From contig CBDDIB010000002.1 in the NCBI GenBank assembly GCA_965228695.1, positions 434,001-498,000 of the forward strand: 64,000 nucleotides of DNA, given 5' to 3'. Shown here in pieces: positions 59,508 to 64,000 of the stretch. Both the position numbers and the translations under genes were made by a program. Source of the DNA: JAJFJD01 sp965228695. GTDB lineage: Bacteria; Pseudomonadota; Alphaproteobacteria; UBA8366. The notes beneath the pieces were generated by a model that saw nothing but the letters and a program-made list of their open reading frames with translations, searched no databases and was not told where the DNA came from. Every line of letters starts with the position of its first letter. Position 1 is the first letter of the stretch.

Positions 59508-60851
59508 CTAGATCGACGCATCCCCGAGAAAGGCGCCGTCCGCAATCAGCCGTTCCTGCAGCGTCGCGACATCGAGCCCAGCCGGCGTCGTGCCTCCCTG
59601 CCGCGCCATGGCAGCCGCCGTGCCGACCGCCTGACCCATCGCGAAGCACGGCCCACTGACCCGCAGCGATGCCTGCCCATCCTGGGTCGTGGATGCACAG
59701 CGCCCGGCCACCAAGAGGTTCGCCACGCCGTCGGGCAGCGAGATGCTGTAGGGGATTTGGTGATAGCCGCGCCCGCGCAGGAAAGACCACTTCGTCACGC
59801 CCTTCTGATGCTGTTCGAGCGGCCATCCGTTGCAGCCGATGCTGTCGTCGAAGTCCCGGCAGGATAAGACGTCCTCGCCGGACAATACCGTCTTGCCGAC
59901 GATCCGGCGGGTTTCGCGAATGCCGATCTGCGGCGCGGTCTCCAACAGATATGCTTTCTCGAATCCCGGCACCCGATCCTTCAGAAACCGGAAATATTCC
60001 TGCACCTGACGGCGGCCTTCGGTTTCGGCAAAACTCAGGTCATCCCAATCGCTGCCATCGATCGGTGCGCCGTCGCGGCTGATCTGCGTCAGGTTGGCGC
60101 GCCACTCGCCCTTGTGGGCTTGCGGATTGATGATCCCGGTTTTGCGCGGCAGGTCGTAGTCGCCCTCCGCCTCGGCGATCAGGGCCGAAAGATTGGGCTT
60201 GCCCTCGTTCATCGCGCGCTCGTCGTCCACATTGGCGAGCCGGAACATCGTCGTCGGGTAGGCCATGAACCCGTCGGCATCGCCTTTCGCACAGGGCGCA
60301 CCGGCCCAGTGCGCGAGGTCCGCATCACCGGACGCGTCGACGAACATCTCACCCCGGATCGCGGCGCGGCCCGACTTGGTTTCGATCAACACCGCATCGA
60401 TCCGATCGCCGTCCATCGCGGCGCCGACGGCGATCGCGTGGAACCGGATATCGACGCCGGCGGACTGCAGCAAGTCGTCGGCGGCCAGCTTATAGGCCGA
60501 GGTGTCATAGGCCTGCGCCGCCGTCCCCGGCCCGCCGGTGGGATCCTTGACCGGATGCGGCGGATTCAGCCCGTCGAGGCGGTCGAGACGTTCGAGGATA
60601 TCGTCGGCGACGCCGCGCACGACCTGTTGGATGCTGCCGTTGATATGCGCATGAAGACCGCAGAAGTTGGTGACCATCGCGGCGGTTCCCATGCCGCCGA
60701 GGAAGCCGTACCGCTCGAGCAGCAGCGTCCGCGCGCCGGTGCGCGCCGCGGCGACGGCGGCGGCGATACCGGCCGGCCCGCCGCCAAGTACAACGACCTC
60801 CGCCTCGGCGACCAGCGGCGTTTCCCGCGCCGGTTCGGTAACAGTAGCCAT
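59508..60851 (-). CDS. FAD-dependent oxidoreductase
   Basis: 447 residues from the ATG at 60851 (AAAGGAG upstream). N-terminal dinucleotide motif VVLGGGPAGIAAAVAAARTGARTLLLERYGFLGGMGTAAMV, then the C-terminal ANLLVAGRCASTTQDGQASLRVSGPCFAMGQAVGTAAAMA of the FAD_oxidored group. Internal FVDASGDADLAHWAGAPC is also typical. These proteins oxidise diverse substrates and often accompany sugar-acid or unusual catabolic loci. Stops convergent with the MaoC gene. Confidence 0.87.
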   Translation of the reverse strand: MATVTEPARETPLVAEAEVVVLGGGPAGIAAAVAAARTGARTLLLERYGFLGGMGTAAMVTNFCGLHAHINGSIQQVVRGVADDILERLDRLDGLNPPHPVKDPTGGPGTAAQAYDTSAYKLAADDLLQSAGVDIRFHAIAVGAAMDGDRIDAVLIETKSGRAAIRGEMFVDASGDADLAHWAGAPCAKGDADGFMAYPTTMFRLANVDDERAMNEGKPNLSALIAEAEGDYDLPRKTGIINPQAHKGEWRANLTQISRDGAPIDGSDWDDLSFAETEGRRQVQEYFRFLKDRVPGFEKAYLLETAPQIGIRETRRIVGKTVLSGEDVLSCRDFDDSIGCNGWPLEQHQKGVTKWSFLRGRGYHQIPYSISLPDGVANLLVAGRCASTTQDGQASLRVSGPCFAMGQAVGTAAAMARQGGTTPAGLDVATLQERLIADGAFLGDASI

Positions 60852-60951
60852 CGCACACTCCTTTGCCCGGTACCGCATCGCGGGCCCGTCAACCAAAGTC
60901 CATGCGGATAGTTTTATTGTCCGGGAGCGGGCGGCGCAAATGCCCGTTGCC

Positions 60952-61353
60952 CTAAAGCGCGGTCACCGCGGCGACAATGTCGTCCTCGAGTTTCTGGACC
61001 ATGCGGTTGTAGGTGTTGTGGATCCACGACCCGTCGTATTTCATTTGATAGCTGTCGCGGTATTTGATGCTGAACGCCTGCACATCGTAGATCACGGCGA
61101 CGACGATATTGTGCTTGCCGCCGCCCCACTCGCGCTTGCCGGTGAAGGACCCGTCCTGCTGTTGGCTGAGCTTCCAACCGTTCCGCCTTGCGGTGAGTTC
61201 AATGGTCTTGCGAACCTTCTCCATCGTCAACGGAGTCTTCGAGTAGTAGCCGTAGTTGACCTTGTCGACTTTATGGATCGCTTCCGTCGCGCAGGCCGCG
61301 AGGAAGAAGATGGCGAAAAAAACGGGGAGCGCGCGGAGAAGAGACCTCTTCAT
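60952..61353 (-). CDS. Small putative lipoprotein
   Basis: 133 residues from the ATG at 61353, downstream of AAGGGATACC; an ATG seven codons earlier is possible. Signal peptide with lipobox FLAACA (Cys about residue 21). Mature part rich in Lys and aromatic residues: YGYYSKTPLTMEKVRKTIELTARRNGWKLSQQQDGSFTGKREWGGGKHN, resembling small alphaproteobacterial lipoproteins of unknown role. Acts at the envelope. No nearby operon partner. Confidence 0.6.
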   Translation of the reverse strand: MKRSLLRALPVFFAIFFLAACATEAIHKVDKVNYGYYSKTPLTMEKVRKTIELTARRNGWKLSQQQDGSFTGKREWGGGKHNIVVAVIYDVQAFSIKYRDSYQMKYDGSWIHNTYNRMVQKLEDDIVAAVTAL

Positions 61354-61453
61354 CGGCTTGGTATCCCTTGTCATGGAAATCGGATGCCTACACTGCACAA
61401 TGTAGCATTGAAAATCCATTACCTTAATATGGTCTTAAGGTTCGAATCAGGCC

Positions 61454-61480
61454 GAAAAATGATCGCGGCACAAAGCCGCG
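61454..61480 (-). terminator. Intrinsic terminator downstream of the MlaC-like gene
   Basis: Read on the minus strand, a CGCGGC-tttgt-GCCGCG stem is followed by ATCATTTTT. It sits a few bases after the stop of the gene at 61488, the right place for its end. Confidence 0.65.
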
Positions 61481-61487
61481 GCGCAGC

Positions 61488-62153
61488 CTACGGGCTCGTG
61501 GTACGGGTCACTTTTCCCTTGCGGATTTCGGCCGTTTTGGCCCGCAGCGCATCGATCAGCCCGTCGGCGCCCCGCCCATTGCGTTTGATGACCGCGGCGA
61601 TTTCCGACCGGTAGAGTCGGGCCTGGCTGATCCCAAGCAGCGTGATATCGATGATCGCGAGCCGGCCTTTCCGTTCGCGGAGGCGCCAGTTGATCTTGAC
61701 CCAGTCCGCGCCTTCCCGGTTGATTTGGCTGTACAGGATGATCTGATCCTTCTTGACCATCCGGTGCCCGGTGAACCGGATGATGTCGCTGATATCCGAT
61801 TTGACGCGCGGCCCGAAATAGATGACGCGGTTCGTATAGGTCTGAACGATCAACTCCTCGAACTCGCGCATGTAAAGGCGCTTTTGCTCCCGCGACAGCT
61901 GCTCGCGCGCCGGCCCCAACACGAAATTCGCGATTGTCGGCACATCGAATCCGCGTCGGAATTCCACCCGTAGGTCGGCGGCGATTTCCGCGCGCGACCG
62001 GTTATGGCGTCGGAGAATTTTGGCCGTGCGAAGCACCCCGTCGGTAATGAACTGCTTCGCCCGGGCGACGTCCGGGTTAGCGGCGGCCGGCGTCGCCACC
62101 GGCACGGCAATGGCCGCGGCGACGAGCACTATCTGCGCAACCTGTCGGATCAT
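61488..62153 (-). CDS. MlaC-family phospholipid-binding periplasmic protein
   Basis: 221 residues from the ATG at 62153, with AAGAAAGAG upstream. Signal peptide to about residue 25 (VATPAAANP). MlaC/Tgt2 signature: RRGFDVPTIANFVLGPAREQLSREQKRLYMREFEELIVQTYTNRV, YFGPRVKSDISDII, VNWRLRERKGRLAIIDITLLGISQARLYRSEIA (conserved IDI-GIS). It ferries phospholipids between outer and inner membranes or hopanoids in hpn loci. MlaA, B, D, E and F are absent here; in alphaproteobacteria this family also appears in hopanoid-linked loci. Confidence 0.88.
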   Translation of the reverse strand: MIRQVAQIVLVAAAIAVPVATPAAANPDVARAKQFITDGVLRTAKILRRHNRSRAEIAADLRVEFRRGFDVPTIANFVLGPAREQLSREQKRLYMREFEELIVQTYTNRVIYFGPRVKSDISDIIRFTGHRMVKKDQIILYSQINREGADWVKINWRLRERKGRLAIIDITLLGISQARLYRSEIAAVIKRNGRGADGLIDALRAKTAEIRKGKVTRTTSP

Positions 62154-62314
62154 CAGAACTCTTTCTTCCCGTTGCCGCCATTGTCGAGGCCGGCCGGCCC
62201 ACGCTCGCCCCAGTGACGCGTCGGTTATGCACTCTCGCCCGCCCGCTTGGCAACGCCGCAGACGCCATAAAAGACCTGCCGTCAAACATAGTAACCTGCC
62301 GTCAAATTACACTC

Positions 62315-62545
62315 ATGAGTTACGAATTCTTCGAATGTCACGACAGGTTTGGCCAACGTTGCTATGATTCAGCCGCGTCGTCACGGCACTTCTTCAAGGT
62401 CTATATTCGACACGCCAAGGAATTCCCCGCCGCCCGGGACATCGTCTCGCAGCGGCTCGGCGGGGGAATGCAGGTGATCTATCCGCAGGCGGATATTTGC
62501 AGATTGGATTTACTGTTCGAGATCGAGGGCATCCTTTCGACGTGA
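62315..62545 (+). CDS. Small hypothetical protein
   Basis: 76 residues from an ATG at 62315 (MSYEFFECHDRFGQRCYDSAASSRHFFKVYIRHAKEFPAARDI). The upstream extension to 62213 overlaps the MlaC gene's leader and is not convincing. Composition is plausible for a soluble protein, but no family is recognised and the ribosome site is weak. Divergent start from the MlaC-like gene and convergent with the methyltransferase. Confidence 0.4.
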   Translation: MSYEFFECHDRFGQRCYDSAASSRHFFKVYIRHAKEFPAARDIVSQRLGGGMQVIYPQADICRLDLLFEIEGILST

Positions 62546-62556
62546 GCGACCGGCCG

Positions 62557-63318
62557 CTACGCCGGTTTCCGCGCCGTATACTCGCTGAACACCCGGATGA
62601 CGACATGCCGCGACGCCCCTTCGAACCCGGCCGTGGCAAGAGTCGATACGACCGTCTCCGGCGGCACGCACATATCGAACGTGTCCCAGCAATACTCGTA
62701 CAGGAGTGTCGCCGCCTTGCTGCCGGTGAAGACACGGGTCAGAACGGGCACCACATAGCGCATATGGGTCTTGAGCCAGAACCGGACGAAGCCCTTGCGC
62801 GGCGGCGTCAATTCCATAAGCAAAAGCGTACCGCCCGGCTTCAACAAACGCTGGTATTCGCGAAACGTCACTTCCAGATCGGCCACATGCCGGAGCGCGA
62901 AGCCCATACACAGAAAATCGACCGACTCGTCGGCGATCGGCAACGCCTCGGCCTTGCCCACGACGGGCGCGACGGTGCGGCCGCCGGCAACCGCCTCGGA
63001 AATCATACCCAGGCTCGGGTCGATGCTGAAGACATGGCCCGACGGTCCGACGATTTCCCGCGCCATTTCGGAAACCAGCCCGGTCCCGCAGCCCACATCC
63101 GCCATCCGCATACCGGCCTGAAGACCCGACCGGACCAATGCCTGCCGGCGGTACCAGCGGTCCGACCCGAAGCTCATCCAATTGTTGATGCTGTCGTAAT
63201 GCGCGGCGGTTTCCTGGAACGCCGACTTTAGATACCGCTGACGCTGACCCTCGTCGGTGTAGTATCGCGACAGAACCGGATGGGGTGCGACACGATTCTC
63301 ATCCACTTGCGACGTCAC
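62557..63318 (-). CDS. UbiE-like class I SAM-dependent methyltransferase
   Basis: 253 residues. SAM motif I is RMADVGCGTGLVSEMAREIVG, motif II VFSIDPSLGMISEA, with LPIADESVDFLCMGFALRHV and YQRLLKPGGTLLLMELTPP, the pattern of UbiE/COQ5. The N-terminal AFQETAAHYDSINNWMSFGSDRWYRR is UbiE-like as well. Whether it methylates quinone precursors is uncertain: its C terminus differs. It lies divergent from the halogenase-like gene across 111 bases, suggesting a secondary-metabolite or tailoring pair. Confidence 0.82.
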   Translation of the reverse strand: MTSQVDENRVAPHPVLSRYYTDEGQRQRYLKSAFQETAAHYDSINNWMSFGSDRWYRRQALVRSGLQAGMRMADVGCGTGLVSEMAREIVGPSGHVFSIDPSLGMISEAVAGGRTVAPVVGKAEALPIADESVDFLCMGFALRHVADLEVTFREYQRLLKPGGTLLLMELTPPRKGFVRFWLKTHMRYVVPVLTRVFTGSKAATLLYEYCWDTFDMCVPPETVVSTLATAGFEGASRHVVIRVFSEYTARKPA

Positions 63319-63429
63319 GATCCTGCCCTGCGAGTTTTACCGGCAATGCGGTGCGATGCGGCGGAATGATAGAGCGCGGTACCTGTTTCCGATAGCCTCT
63401 TGTCATGAATGCGGTATAAAAAAAGAGTG

Positions 63430-64000
63430 ATGCAAACCGAGCGAGCAACCCCCTTCGACGTCGCCGTAATCGGCGGCGGCCCTGCCGGCGCGACGGTCGC
63501 GACCCTGCTGGCGCAACGGGGCCGCAACGTCGCGTTGTTCGAAAAGGCGACTCACCCGCGTTTTCACATCGGTGAATCGCTGCTGCCGAAGAATATTCCG
63601 ATCCTCGACCGTCTCGGCGTGCTGGATGCGGTCAAAGCGATCGGCATCCACAAACCGGGGGCGGAATTCGTTTCCCCCGACCACGATGCCCGGCAGAGCT
63701 TCCTGTTCAGCGACGCCTTGGACCCGAACCCGCCCCATTCCTATCAGGTGCGGCGATCCCAGTTCGACGCCATCCTGCTCGATAACGCCCGCAAAAAGGG
63801 CGTCTCGGTGCGGGAAGGGTGCGCGGTCTCGGCCATCGCCTTCGACGATAATACCCATCACCTGACCCACGAAGCGGTTGACGGCACGACGGAATGCAGC
63901 GCGCGGTTCGTGATCGACGCATCGGGCCGCGATGGGCTGATCGCCCGGCACATGGACATCCGCCAGCGCAACAAATCGCACAACAGCGCCGCCATGTTCG
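63430..64000 (+). CDS. FAD-dependent halogenase-like monooxygenase (5' part; runs off window)
   Basis: At least 190 residues from the ATG at 63430. The start TPFDVAVIGGGPAGATVATLL has the GxGxxG FAD site, then FEKATHPRFHIGESLLPKNIPIL, a motif typical of flavin-dependent halogenases and their relatives, and VIDASGRDGLIARHM. Without the C-terminal half the halogenase WxWxIP motif cannot be checked. Relatives also include geranylgeranyl-reductase-type and polyene-related oxidoreductases. Divergent from the UbiE-like gene. Confidence 0.72.
   Translation, partial: MQTERATPFDVAVIGGGPAGATVATLLAQRGRNVALFEKATHPRFHIGESLLPKNIPILDRLGVLDAVKAIGIHKPGAEFVSPDHDARQSFLFSDALDPNPPHSYQVRRSQFDAILLDNARKKGVSVREGCAVSAIAFDDNTHHLTHEAVDGTTECSARFVIDASGRDGLIARHMDIRQRNKSHNSAAMF

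Noticed and set aside
1..64000. Search for CRISPR arrays, insertion sequences, integrases and rRNA
   Set aside because: No regularly spaced direct repeats, transposase or integrase motifs, or rRNA segments were seen; the only repeats are the intergenic palindromes reported.

Overview
The window is a GC-rich, densely coded piece of chromosome from an alphaproteobacterium, most likely a Rhodospirillales-like or related uncultured lineage. This is inferred from gene content: an FzlA-type GST, the lptC-lptA-lptB-rpoN-hpf-ptsN block, a DUF1150-Hsp20 pair, a DUF2849-sulfite reductase-DUF934 operon, a SAM-II riboswitch and frequent GTG starts. I see no phage, insertion sequence, CRISPR array or rRNA.

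Layout. 1-2678: FzlA-like protein (cut by the window edge), UppP and a complex I 39-kDa-like Rossmann protein. 2866-9376: tRNA-Leu(CAG), a short RNase D, then LPS export (LptC, LptA, LptB) with RpoN, hibernation factor and PtsN. 9419-10269: Hsp20 and DUF1150, behind what looks like an RpoH promoter and a ROSE-like RNA thermometer. 10286-17330: catabolic and unknown genes (MmgE/PrpD, AtuA-like plus DUF4387, haloacid dehalogenase, M20 peptidase, a lipoprotein).

17504-29448 is the most striking region. A lactonase-like hydrolase, an F420-dependent NADP reductase, CofE, CofD, CofC and a fused CofGH (FO synthase) make a nearly complete set for the deazaflavin cofactor F420, with overlapping starts. 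They are followed by an LpxR-like outer-membrane protein and, on the opposite strand, four tandem paralogous luciferase-like oxidoreductases of the kind that often use F420. This looks like a cofactor factory next to its client enzymes, which is uncommon in Proteobacteria.

29651-31730 is a two-component system. 31797-35372 is the siroheme and sulfite reductase operon behind a SAM-II riboswitch and a terminator. 35469-37570 holds a tartrate-dehydratase-like enolase and a TauD-type dioxygenase. 37643-43657 is a cobalamin-riboswitch operon for B12 uptake (BtuB, BtuF, BtuC, BtuD and its own TonB). 43644-48527 has a glycosyltransferase-like protein, a cold-shock protein, a UbiD decarboxylase, an acetyltransferase and small unknowns. 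48540-54866 has an NHL-repeat protein divergent from an RpiR regulator with a complete FbpABC-type importer. 54963-60851 is small-molecule metabolism (phosphatase, RidA, proline racemase family, CoA transferase, MaoC hydratase, FAD oxidoreductase). 60952-64000 has a lipoprotein, a MlaC-type lipid carrier, a UbiE-like methyltransferase and the start of a halogenase-like flavoprotein.

Coordinates, motifs and repeats were read from the sequence. Family names come from recognition by eye, without database searches.
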